DNA of 64,000 bases from Streptomyces liliiviolaceus (GTDB lineage: Bacteria; Actinomycetota; Actinomycetes; Streptomycetales; Streptomycetaceae): positions 4,774,001-4,838,000 of the forward strand of contig NZ_JAGPYQ010000001.1 of NCBI RefSeq assembly GCF_018070025.1, given 5' to 3'. Made by a program: the position numbers and the translations under genes. This document shows positions 7,755 through 14,992 of this stretch, one piece after another (position 1 is the first letter of the stretch; the number at the start of each line of letters is the position of its first letter). The notes beneath the pieces are model-generated. The model saw only the letters and a program-made list of their open reading frames with translations. It ran no database searches and was not told the DNA's origin.

Positions 7755-8663
7755 ATGAACCTGCGCCAATACGAGTACGCCCTGGCCGTCGCCGAAGAGG
7801 GCTCCATGACGGCGGCAGCAGAACGTCTGGGCGTCACCCAGCCCTCCCTGTCGCAGCAGATCGCCACCCTGGAGAAGCACCTCGGGGTGCAACTGTTCAC
7901 CCGCACCCCGAGCGGGGTGACGGTGACGGTTGCAGGGCGGGCCTTCCTCGCGGAGGCGGAGATCGCGACGACCGCATCCCGGCGTGCCATCACAGCCGCG
8001 CGCGCCGCAGGCGGTGAACTGACCGGCGAACTCGTCATGGCTGTCCACATGGGCCTGGGAGCACGCCAACTGCCCCAAGCACTGGGACAACTGCGCAACC
8101 GCCACCCGAAACTGCAGGTGACTCTCTACGAGGAACCCGATCCCGCGGAGATGGAACGACTGGTCCGCCAGGGAAGCCTCGACATGATCCTCGTGCACCA
8201 CTTCCCTCCCGGGTGCACCTTCGACGCTCACCCTCTCGGCGAGGAAAACTACGTCGCCGTCCTACCCAAGGGGCACCCGCTTCGCCCGGCCGGCGCCGCC
8301 CTGCGTCTGGAAGACCTGGCATCCGAGGGATGGATCCGGTTTCGGCGCGCCAGCCTGCTCGACGACTACCTCGCCCGCCTGCTCACGAACACGGGCCTCA
8401 GCCCGCACACCGTGGCCCGAGCGTCACAGATCTCCACCGCGGTACGGCTCGTGGCACAGGGCCTGGGCGTCACCGTAGTCCCGGCTTCGGCCATCCCCGA
8501 GGGCTTCGAAGAACTGGCCTGCCCGCTACAGCCCACCCTGACCGAACCCGTCCTCGTCGGCGTACGGCGCAATCCGGGCGCGGCAGAAACGGCCATGCTC
8601 GACCATCTCAACCAGCAGAACTGGTGCGGCACAAGCCTCCTCCACCAGCCCGCAACGGACTGA
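7755..8663 (+). CDS. LysR-family transcriptional regulator
   Basis: This 302-residue protein has a textbook LysR winged-helix N-terminus (MNLRQYEYALAVAEEGSMT, then AAERLGVTQPSLSQQ) and a linker helix. The two-lobed effector domain runs from about residue 90, including GELVMAVHMGLGARQLP and QISTAVRLVAQGLGVTVVPASAIP. It probably activates the divergent SDR and represses itself. ATG 7755 is chosen because it starts the HTH directly, with AAGGGTGG upstream; a TTG six codons earlier is less likely. The inducer is unknown. Confidence 0.94.
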   Translation: MNLRQYEYALAVAEEGSMTAAAERLGVTQPSLSQQIATLEKHLGVQLFTRTPSGVTVTVAGRAFLAEAEIATTASRRAITAARAAGGELTGELVMAVHMGLGARQLPQALGQLRNRHPKLQVTLYEEPDPAEMERLVRQGSLDMILVHHFPPGCTFDAHPLGEENYVAVLPKGHPLRPAGAALRLEDLASEGWIRFRRASLLDDYLARLLTNTGLSPHTVARASQISTAVRLVAQGLGVTVVPASAIPEGFEELACPLQPTLTEPVLVGVRRNPGAAETAMLDHLNQQNWCGTSLLHQPATD

Positions 8664-8700
8664 GCGTCCACGGAACTGCGAAAGCCGGACCGACAGAAAG

Positions 8701-8937
8701 AGAACTCTCCCATCCCTATGGCGTCTCAACATCGCGGACGGAAAGCAAGGCCGAGGCTACGGACGCTTCGCAGTGGAGTCCGTAGCGGGTGAGCTACGAC
8801 GCCGAGGAGGCACACGCCTGACCACCACCTGGCATCCCGGAGCGGACGGCCCAACAGGCTTCCATCTGGCCCTCGGCTTCCAGCCGACCGGAGAGACCAG
8901 CGGAGACCAAACGGTGGGCACGCTGGAACTGCACTGA
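8701..8937 (+). pseudogene. C-terminal remnant of a GNAT acetyltransferase
   Basis: In one uninterrupted frame the DNA reads PSLWRLNIADGKQGRGYGR, then FAVESVAGELRRRGGTRL and GFHLALGFQPTGE, to a TGA at 8935-8937. This is the acetyl-CoA-binding motif A (QGRGYG) and motif B of GNAT enzymes. The N-terminal half is absent: the frame has no start codon with a ribosome site, and it runs back into the end of the LysR gene. About half of a normal domain (roughly 75 residues) is left. It is a decayed gene, probably removed when the LysR-SDR unit or another insertion replaced its front. Confidence 0.8.
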
Positions 8938-9081
8938 GCCCAGCTATCGCCGCACCCGCACAGATCACGCCTGCCGATATCCCGCCAACAGGCTCCGGCA
9001 CAGCAGACCAGTAGGACCCTGTCCGGTCGCCCCGGCTCTTGAGTTTCGGACGGTTGTGGTGGGCGGTGACGCTGCGGAACC

Positions 9082-9109
9082 GCCTCGTGCGGCCGTAGTC
9101 GCACGAGGC
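9082..9109 (-). terminator. Hairpin terminator behind the NmrA-like gene
   Basis: GCCTCGTGCG (9082-9091) pairs perfectly with CGCACGAGGC (9100-9109) around eight bases, 29 bases past the stop of the minus-strand gene. It would act in either direction. Confidence 0.7.
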
Positions 9110-9137
9110 TGCCCGGGCGTTTCAGTTGAGTCGCGCC

Positions 9138-9977
9138 TCAGCGAAAGGCGGCGATGTTACGGGCGACCCAGTTGTCGAAGGGACGCGGAGCGCGACCGAG
9201 GACTCGTTCCACGTCCGAGCTGATCCGCAGTTCGTCGGGGTTCGGGGCGGAGATGATGTCCAGGGTGTCGTCGGCGAGCTCCGGCGGCACGAATTGTGTC
9301 ATCGCGGCTTTGGCCTCCTCTCGGGTGAGTTCGTGGAATCGCACCGGCGAGTCGAGCGCGGCGGCGATGACCTGCGCCTGCTGACGGGGCGTGATCACCT
9401 CGGGCCCGGTCAGCTCGAAGATTCCGCCGGCGTGCCGGTCGTCCAGCAGGCAGGCCGCCGCGACCTCGGCGATGTCCGCCGGGTCGACGACCGGAACCCC
9501 GACATCGCCGAAGGGCGCGGCGACCGTCCCTTGCGTGCGGACGGATTCCGCCCACGCCAAGGCGTTGGAAGCGAAGCCTCCCGGCCGCAGGACGGCCCAG
9601 TCCAGACCGGACTCTCTCAACGTGTTCTCCACCGCGCGCATCGCGATCCGCGACGGGCCGAGGGGCCTGGTCGCCACGCCCTGCGAAGACAGCAGGACGA
9701 CTCGGCGGACCCCGCTGGCAGCAGCCAGGTCGATGATGTCGCCCGGCCTGGCTTCGGGGGCGTGCAGGTCGCCGGACAGCAGGAGGAACAGCGCCTTCGC
9801 CCCGTCCAAAGCAGGGCTGAGTCCCTGCGGATCGGCCAAGTCAGCCGACACATACCGGACCCCGTCCGGCACTGCCGCCGCGTGCCGAGACACCGCCGTC
9901 ACCTGCTCGCCCGCCTTGGCCAGGGCCTGCGTCAAAGGCCGGCCCACATTCCCGGTAGCCCCGGTCACCACGATCAT
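9138..9977 (-). CDS. NmrA-like NAD(P)-binding protein
   Basis: This 279-residue atypical SDR starts MIVVTGATGNVGRPL, the GxxGxxG cofactor loop of the NmrA/HSCARG type. It continues with YVSADLADP, VVLLSSQGVATRP and WAVLRPGGFASNAL, and lacks the YxxxK pair, as many quinone-oxidoreductase or redox-sensor members do. ATG 9977 has AGGAG eight bases upstream. It is divergent from an HxlR regulator with 92 bases between, a pairing typical of redox- or quinone-responsive reductases. It could be a QorB-type quinone reductase, but the substrate is not provable. Confidence 0.9.
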   Translation of the reverse strand: MIVVTGATGNVGRPLTQALAKAGEQVTAVSRHAAAVPDGVRYVSADLADPQGLSPALDGAKALFLLLSGDLHAPEARPGDIIDLAAASGVRRVVLLSSQGVATRPLGPSRIAMRAVENTLRESGLDWAVLRPGGFASNALAWAESVRTQGTVAAPFGDVGVPVVDPADIAEVAAACLLDDRHAGGIFELTGPEVITPRQQAQVIAAALDSPVRFHELTREEAKAAMTQFVPPELADDTLDIISAPNPDELRISSDVERVLGRAPRPFDNWVARNIAAFR

Positions 9978-10028
9978 GTTCAGCTCCTAGTCCGTTGTGC
10001 ACTACGGGAATTGACGCTAGGAGGCAGG

Positions 10029-10063
10029 CTTACTTTTCGTAAGAACATACCCAGAGGTAAGCT
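10029..10063. promoter_or_regulatory. Candidate HxlR operator in the divergent promoter
   Basis: CTTACTTTTCGTAAG (10029-10043) is a palindrome with 5-bp arms. A further half site GGTAAG ends near 10061, just ahead of the HxlR start. TTAC-N5-GTAA sites are usual for HxlR proteins, and the position would let the regulator control both genes. Assignment is inference. Confidence 0.6.
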
Positions 10064-10069
10064 CCGGAC

Positions 10070-10528
10070 ATGAGGGAAGGCGCGCAGCGTATGGAGACCG
10101 AAGCAGATACTCGGTATGAGGTGTTTCACACCGACTGCCCCGCGCGCGACGTGGTCGACCACGTGACCAGCAGGTGGGGTATCTGGGTGCTGATCTCCTT
10201 GCGGAGCAACGACCTTCGGTTCTACGAGCTGCGCGACAGCATCCAGGGCATCAGCGAGAAGATGCTCGCTCAGACACTGCGCGCACTCGTACAGGACGAC
10301 CTGGTCTGGCGGCAGGTCGAGCCGACCACGCCGCCTCAAGTCACCTACGGTCTGACCGAGTTCGGCCAGGACGTCGGCACGCCGCTGACGGACCTGTTCG
10401 ACCGGATCACACAGCGGCTGGCAGCCAGCGGGGTGTCCGCCACGGAGGGGCCGAGCACAACAGGTCAGACGAAGCAGCTGACCATCCCCGGACCTCAACA
10501 GCCTCATCATCTCGACGACGAACACTGA
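10070..10528 (+). CDS. HxlR-family transcriptional regulator
   Basis: This winged-helix regulator has the HxlR core: HTDCPARDVVDHVTSRWGIW, then a Leu-rich helix, FYELRDSIQGISEKMLAQTL and VTYGLTEFGQ in the wing. The single N-terminal Cys in FHTDCPARD is where thiol-sensing members carry their redox Cys. An unstructured tail follows from about residue 120. Two starts are possible: ATG 10070, which would suit a short or leaderless mRNA, and ATG 10091, which has GGGAAGG ten bases ahead. It likely controls the divergent NmrA-like gene and itself through the CTTAC/GTAAG site. The inducing compound is unknown, but electrophiles or quinones are plausible. Confidence 0.92.
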   Translation: MREGAQRMETEADTRYEVFHTDCPARDVVDHVTSRWGIWVLISLRSNDLRFYELRDSIQGISEKMLAQTLRALVQDDLVWRQVEPTTPPQVTYGLTEFGQDVGTPLTDLFDRITQRLAASGVSATEGPSTTGQTKQLTIPGPQQPHHLDDEH

Positions 10529-10664
10529 TGCTCTCGGCATGCCGGCCGGAAGCCCTCGTAGCGGCTGCCTGCCTCACGGTCCCGTCGGTCTTCGATCGGG
10601 TGCGTGTCCCGGATATGGGAGAACCTCCTGCGTGGGCTCAAAGGATCGGGGATCCTGGGTGATC

Positions 10665-11189
10665 ATGACGGCAAATTTGAGCGATACCACTCCAGGTAGT
10701 GAGCTGAAGGCGCTTCTTCGGGTCCTGGACGGACAGCGACGCCACGTTCTCGGGATCCTTGACGGGCTCGACGCGAAGGATCTTCGACGGCCCGTGCTGC
10801 CTTCCGGATGGCACTGCCTGGGGCTGGTCCAGCATCTGGCGCTCGATGTGGAGCGGTTCTGGTTCCGCGCTGTCGTCGCCGGGGACGAGGAGGTCATCCA
10901 TGGCCTGACGAGCGGTGACGAAGCGTGGAAGGTGGCCCCGGAAGTGCCGGCCATCGACGTACTCGACCGATATCGGCGGGAGGCAGAACTCGCCGATGCC
11001 GTCATCACCGCCGCCGCCTCTGCCGACGTCGCACTGGCCTGGTGGCCCCACGATCTGTTCGGCGAACCGCACCTGCACACGCTGCGCGACGTCCTGCTGC
11101 ATGTCATCACCGAGACTGCGTGCCATGCGGGCCACCTCGACGCAGCCCGAGAGCTGATCGACGGCCGCCGATGGCTGGTCCTGACCTGA
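10665..11189 (+). CDS. DinB-like (DUF664) protein
   Basis: This 174-residue four-helix protein belongs to the DinB/DUF664 superfamily, which includes metal-binding, mycothiol-dependent transferases. The motif histidines are visible: HLALDVERFWF in the second helix and ETACHAGHLDAARELIDG at the end, the usual third ligand region. In actinobacteria such proteins often attach mycothiol to toxic or catabolic substrates. ATG 10665 is used because upstream residues are not family-like. It lies downstream of the HxlR gene in the same direction but 136 bases away, so co-transcription is uncertain. Confidence 0.85.
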   Translation: MTANLSDTTPGSELKALLRVLDGQRRHVLGILDGLDAKDLRRPVLPSGWHCLGLVQHLALDVERFWFRAVVAGDEEVIHGLTSGDEAWKVAPEVPAIDVLDRYRREAELADAVITAAASADVALAWWPHDLFGEPHLHTLRDVLLHVITETACHAGHLDAARELIDGRRWLVLT

Positions 11190-11347
11190 GAATCGCCGGT
11201 TCGACCGCCAGCGTGCCCTTCGGATCGCTCGCCCGCGTCGCTAGCCCGCGCGACCTACGCAGTCAGTGAAGGGCCTTGCCCAGCGGAGCGGGGACGGGCG
11301 GACAACGTGCGCCTCGTCAGCTGGACCGGCCAAGATACGCTGCCGCA

Positions 11348-11944
11348 GTGATCCTGCCGACGGTTGACGAGGTACGCGCGCTCCACGAACGGCACGCGCC
11401 GTCGCACGAAGCCCTGGACCTCGTCTTCACTCACTGTCAGATCATCAGCGACATCGCCGGACAGCTCGGGAAACGGACAGACCTCACTCTCGACACCGAT
11501 CTCGTCCGTGTCGGTGCGCTCCTCCACGACATCGGTGTCTACCGGCTCTACGACCAGGCCGGCCGACTCGATCACGGCAACTACATCCGCCATGGTGTCC
11601 TCGGCCACGAGATCCTCCGGCAGGAGGGATTCCCCGAGCGACTGTGCCGCTTCTGCTCCTGCCACACGGGAGTCGGCCTCACCCGGCACGACGTCCGCAC
11701 ACAGGGCCTTGCCATACCCGAGGCCGACTATCTGGCCGAGACGGTCGAGGAGCAACTGGTCATGTACGCCGACAAGTTCCACAGCAAGACGACTCCCCCC
11801 ACCTTCCTCACCGCCGACGCCTGTGCCGCCCACCTGAAACCATTCGGTGCGGCCAAGGTCCATGCGTTCGACCTGCTGCGTGCCAGGTTCGGCGAGCCCG
11901 ATCTGACTTCGGTCACAGCGCGGTACGGCCACACGCAGACCTGA
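11348..11944 (+). CDS. HD-domain phosphohydrolase-like protein
   Basis: This 198-residue cytosolic protein has a visible HD-domain metal site: His in FTHCQIISDIA, the His-Asp pair in GALLHDIGVY, further His in HGNYIRHGVLGHEIL and CSCHTGVGL, and Asp in MYADKFHS. HD proteins hydrolyse phosphate esters or nucleotides. The cluster CRFCSCH adds three Cys that could bind metal or form a redox site, which is unusual. The start is probably GTG 11348; no clear ribosome site is seen. It stands alone between DinB and DUF1963 genes, and the substrate is unknown. Confidence 0.85.
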   Translation: MILPTVDEVRALHERHAPSHEALDLVFTHCQIISDIAGQLGKRTDLTLDTDLVRVGALLHDIGVYRLYDQAGRLDHGNYIRHGVLGHEILRQEGFPERLCRFCSCHTGVGLTRHDVRTQGLAIPEADYLAETVEEQLVMYADKFHSKTTPPTFLTADACAAHLKPFGAAKVHAFDLLRARFGEPDLTSVTARYGHTQT

Positions 11945-11987
11945 GACCGTACGCGGGCCTGAGACCGCGTCCGCCTCCCACTGCTTC

Positions 11988-12785
11988 TCAGACCTGCTGC
12001 TCGAACTCCAGGCTTGCGTACCGGCGCCTGGAGATGTTCTCGCGGGTGCCGACGATCAGGGTCTGGGTATAGACGTCGAGGTCGATCGCCTGGCCGTGTA
12101 TCTGCGCCAGGAGCACCAGGTCGCCCTCGTCCGGTGCCGACTGCCAAGGGCGGGAGAAACCACCCAGTTGGACGGAGACCCCGTGCGCAGCGCCGCCCGC
12201 TGCCGCCTGCCGTGCAGCGTCCACGAAGCGGTCCAGGGCGTCGTCCCGGTCGGCATCGCCGTCCCGGAACGCACTGGTCGCGGGGGCGTCGCGCCAATCG
12301 GGCGCGAGGGTCAGTCCCGGGATCGGGTACAGGACTCCTGGTTCGTAGACCTTGGGCTGCCAGGGCTCCCCTTCGATGAGTTCGTGCGGCGCCGTGCGCT
12401 CCCCGGTTCGCGCACCAGCGGGAACGTGAAGCACCACCGACGACTCCGGCTCGTACTCGATGTCAGCGAAGAACAAGAGGCTTCCATCAGAAGGCAGTTC
12501 GATGTCCAGGACTCCCTCAGGGAGCGCCGCACAGTCGACGGTCAGCACAAGAGGTTCGCGTCCGTCGGGCCAGTCGATGCCGTCCGGCAGCGCGGGGAGG
12601 CCTCCCGTACGTGCGGCGGGACGGGTCTCTTTCTGCTGAGGGGTCAGATCCTGAAAGGGGATCAGGTGGAGGCACGGTCGGGAGCCGGTCAGCATCTCCT
12701 GCGCGACCGGTTCGGGGACGCTGTGCATTTCGGCCGTGCGGACGACGAGCTGTTCCACCATCGGAGAAGTCATAACCGCGATCAT
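11988..12785 (-). CDS. DUF1963 (YwqG-like) protein
   Basis: This 265-residue acidic cytosolic protein matches the YwqG/DUF1963 pattern: a GGLPALPDGIDWPDG block, LLFFADIEYEPE, and VSVQLGGFSRPWQ followed by LVLLAQIHGQ. The family has no established biochemical role; members are found near SMI1/KNR4-type or immunity genes and are usually single-domain. The start may be ATG 12785 or ATG 12773; neither has a clear ribosome site. It converges with the HD-domain gene and is divergent from the TGT-like gene. Confidence 0.85.
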   Translation of the reverse strand: MIAVMTSPMVEQLVVRTAEMHSVPEPVAQEMLTGSRPCLHLIPFQDLTPQQKETRPAARTGGLPALPDGIDWPDGREPLVLTVDCAALPEGVLDIELPSDGSLLFFADIEYEPESSVVLHVPAGARTGERTAPHELIEGEPWQPKVYEPGVLYPIPGLTLAPDWRDAPATSAFRDGDADRDDALDRFVDAARQAAAGGAAHGVSVQLGGFSRPWQSAPDEGDLVLLAQIHGQAIDLDVYTQTLIVGTRENISRRRYASLEFEQQV

Positions 12786-12816
12786 GCCAGGGCCCGCTGT
12801 CGGGAATGGGCCGACG

Positions 12817-12854
12817 CCATACCATTCTCAGCCACCCATACCGTTCTCAGCCAC
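12817..12854. repeat. 19-bp tandem repeat, two copies
   Basis: CCATACCATTCTCAGCCAC (12817-12835) is followed directly by the same unit with one A-to-G change (12836-12854). It lies between the divergent DUF1963 and TGT-like genes and may be a pair of regulator sites or a slippage product. Confidence 0.75.
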
Positions 12855-13022
12855 CCGCAGCTGACCACGCCACAACTGGTCCCAGCGCGAGCCAATTCCC
12901 CGGGCCACGCCGAAGCACCCGAGTGGTCAAGTGCGGTGCAAACGCCCTCTTGCCGCCCTGAGCTGCGCCTTGCACTCTATGAAACGGGGCCATTGCGATC
13001 TGTAATTGGGGGAAGGCAGTTG

Positions 13023-14144
13023 ATGGAGCAGGGTGGAGATTTATCCGAGCGAGATCAGCCGGCCGTCGCAGCGCTCAGGGGACGGATACTTCTGCACACC
13101 CGCACGTTGAAGGCCGCTGCCCTTGCCGAGTACGCCGGCGACGGCACGGTTCTGTGCGGGGCCGGGGCACTGGGCGAGGTCAAGGACGCTCTGCGGTATC
13201 TGGGCACGGTGTCTGTACTCGCCGATCCGGCGCCCTATGAGGAGCACTTCGCCGGTGTCTCGGACAGCTTCTACGTCAAGCCCCGACCCGAAGCGGGGGG
13301 CCTGCTTTCGCTGCCCCACGGTGTGGACCGGCCCGGGCAGGACCAGTTGGCCGCCGGCGCCACCGCCGCGCTGACTCCAACTCGGTACTTTGCCGCCGGG
13401 GATGACCTGGCCGTCAGCGCAGCGACCCGCCGCGTACGGCAGTTCGACCCTTCACAGGTCATCTTCACGGTGCCGCTCGCAGCCGAGTGGCTGCAGTCCG
13501 ACAGGGACGTGCGATTCCTGATCGGTGCTCTGAACAGAGTTCCGCACGTCAAAGCGCTGGCTTTGGGATCCGCCGGTGATCCACTCCCCGACCGGGCTTC
13601 GGCGCAGCGCCTGCGAATCTTGATCGACAACATCAACGACGTGGCGCTCATTCGCGCGGGACTTGCCGGCCTCGATTCCTACGCCCGCGGAGCGGCGTTC
13701 GTCTCGATCGGCATGCAGAAGTCGTGCCGCGCTTTCCGACCGCCCGACGCAGCGGGCAGACCGGATGCGAATCGCAGTGGCAGGCCCAAATCCTATGTTC
13801 TGCATCCGGACCTGATGCAGTATTTCCGCACTGATGCGCTGGCTCACCTCTACGGCTTCACCACTCCCCCACCCTGCGACTGCATTGTCTGCGACGGCCG
13901 ATCGCTCACGCGATTCAGCGACGATCCCGATGATGTCAGGGAAGCCGAGCAGCACAACCTGGCCACGTGGTTGCCGTGGGCCGAGGAACTCCAAGAAGCA
14001 TCAGCCAGCGACCGCCGCTACCTATGGCGCGATCGCTGCTATGCGGCGATCGAAGCTCACGAACGGGCCGGCCTTCAATGGCGCAGCCGACGCGATCCAG
14101 GGCCGCCCGCCGGCCTCACCCTGTGGGCGACCCAAGAGGATTGA
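13023..14144 (+). CDS. Unknown protein with a tRNA-guanine-transglycosylase-like zinc motif
   Basis: This 373-residue protein starts at ATG 13023 behind a strong GGGGGAAGG site. Its C-terminal part carries CDCIVCDGRS (Cys285, Cys287, Cys290) and EAEQHNL (His311). This is the CxCxxC...HN pattern that binds zinc in tRNA-guanine transglycosylases and their DNA-modifying relatives such as DpdA. Upstream there are TIM-barrel-like strand/helix alternations, including TPTRYF, VIFTVPLAAEWLQ and GLDSYARGAAF. The bacterial catalytic motifs for queuine insertion are not obvious, so it is either a diverged transglycosylase-like enzyme or a barrel with only the zinc subdomain. No 7-deazaguanine synthesis genes are nearby. 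Its 3' end overlaps the opposite-strand gene by 29 bases. Confidence 0.65.
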   Translation: MEQGGDLSERDQPAVAALRGRILLHTRTLKAAALAEYAGDGTVLCGAGALGEVKDALRYLGTVSVLADPAPYEEHFAGVSDSFYVKPRPEAGGLLSLPHGVDRPGQDQLAAGATAALTPTRYFAAGDDLAVSAATRRVRQFDPSQVIFTVPLAAEWLQSDRDVRFLIGALNRVPHVKALALGSAGDPLPDRASAQRLRILIDNINDVALIRAGLAGLDSYARGAAFVSIGMQKSCRAFRPPDAAGRPDANRSGRPKSYVLHPDLMQYFRTDALAHLYGFTTPPPCDCIVCDGRSLTRFSDDPDDVREAEQHNLATWLPWAEELQEASASDRRYLWRDRCYAAIEAHERAGLQWRSRRDPGPPAGLTLWATQED

Positions 14145-14814
14145 CCAGCCCCAGCCCCAGCCCCGCTCCCGCTCCCGGTCCCGCAGAATCCTCCAGCAAC
14201 CGCGCGTAGACATGCTCGGCAAAGCGCCAGCCGGCCGCCGTCTCGTGCACCTGCGCCAGCGGTTGCACCGGCACGAGCACCCGCGGCTCGTCCACGCCCT
14301 GCCAGTGCACCACCCCGGTGCTGAACCGGACCGCCTCCGCCTGAAGCTCTGCCGAGCCGTTCATCGGAGCGTCCAGCCAGATCGCCTGCGGGGCATACGC
14401 GCCGAACGGCATCACGTCCAGAGCCTCCACACCGGCGTGCTCACTGCGCACCACCGCCAGGTCCACCGACACAGGCGGCACCGCCGACCGCACCACCGTG
14501 TCCGCACGCCGCTCACACGCGTGCACGGACTCTCCGCGCCCGAGCAGCCGCCGATCCCGGCCTGCCAGCGACGCCAGCGCCACCGCGTCTCCCACCGGCA
14601 GCTTCAGCAAAGCGTCCAGCAGCCACAGGTCGTCCAGAGGCCCGACGGAAGCGGCCTGCCGGCGAGCGTGCTCCTCGTCGTTCCAGCGATACACCAGAAC
14701 CACTGGAACGCCCCATAGCGTCACCGAAGCCACTTCGGCGTCCAGAGCCAGTTTCCCGCCGGACGCGGCCTCGCACAGACGGACGAGGTCGGCGTCAGTG
14801 AACTTGGAGGTCAT
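14116..14814 (-). CDS. Hypothetical protein, overlaps the TGT-like gene tail to tail
   Basis: This 232-residue cytosolic protein starts MTSKFTDADLVRLCEA and has no family I recognise. It has alternating strands and helices (VTLWGVPVVLVYRW, LLKLPVGDAVALASLAG, AVRFSTGVVHWQGV). Its C-terminal Gly-Ala-Gly-Leu tail comes from a hexanucleotide repeat at 14145-14180. ATG 14814 is chosen with AAGGG nine bases upstream; ATG 14823 is an alternative. The stop lies inside the 3' end of the opposite gene (29-base overlap). The methyltransferase gene upstream on the same strand is about 180 bases away. Confidence 0.7.
   Translation of the reverse strand: MTSKFTDADLVRLCEAASGGKLALDAEVASVTLWGVPVVLVYRWNDEEHARRQAASVGPLDDLWLLDALLKLPVGDAVALASLAGRDRRLLGRGESVHACERRADTVVRSAVPPVSVDLAVVRSEHAGVEALDVMPFGAYAPQAIWLDAPMNGSAELQAEAVRFSTGVVHWQGVDEPRVLVPVQPLAQVHETAAGWRFAEHVYARLLEDSAGPGAGAGLGLGLVNPLGSPTG
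14145..14180. repeat. Hexanucleotide-type tandem repeat, six units
   Basis: CCAGCC occurs three times, followed by CCGCTC twice and CCGGTC. The array starts directly after the stop of the TGT-like gene and codes for the Gly/Ala/Leu-rich tail of the opposite-strand protein. It may have grown by slippage and moved that protein's stop into the neighbour. Confidence 0.75.
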
Positions 14815-14992
14815 CAGATTCATCCCTTGCGACGGCAGCGCGAACACACAACCACAGCTGTGGTCGGCCGCCGCACCGGAACAGGCGATCCCGCGAAACG
14901 CGAGCGCGAAACGGGGCAGGATGGGATCGCCGATCGGAGTACCAGGCAGCCGGCGACGCAACCGCCCGGCGATCGGCATCCGGGGATCGCGT

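Larger units (their letters stand above)
8664..9137. other. Gap holding an acetyltransferase remnant and a terminator
   Basis: Between LysR and the NmrA-like gene there is no intact gene. The stretch contains an in-frame C-terminal piece of a GNAT acetyltransferase (8701-8937) and a 10-bp hairpin (9082-9109). The part 8938-9080 shows nothing recognisable. Confidence 0.65.

Noticed and set aside
12096..13022. N-terminal extension of the TGT-like protein by 309 codons
   Set aside because: The extension is antisense to the DUF1963 gene and is not protein-like. A strong GGGGGAAGG site marks ATG 13023 as the start.
13023..14144. Direct naming as dpdA or tgt
   Set aside because: Only the zinc motif and a general barrel-like pattern are visible. 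The catalytic residues were not located and no partner genes are nearby.
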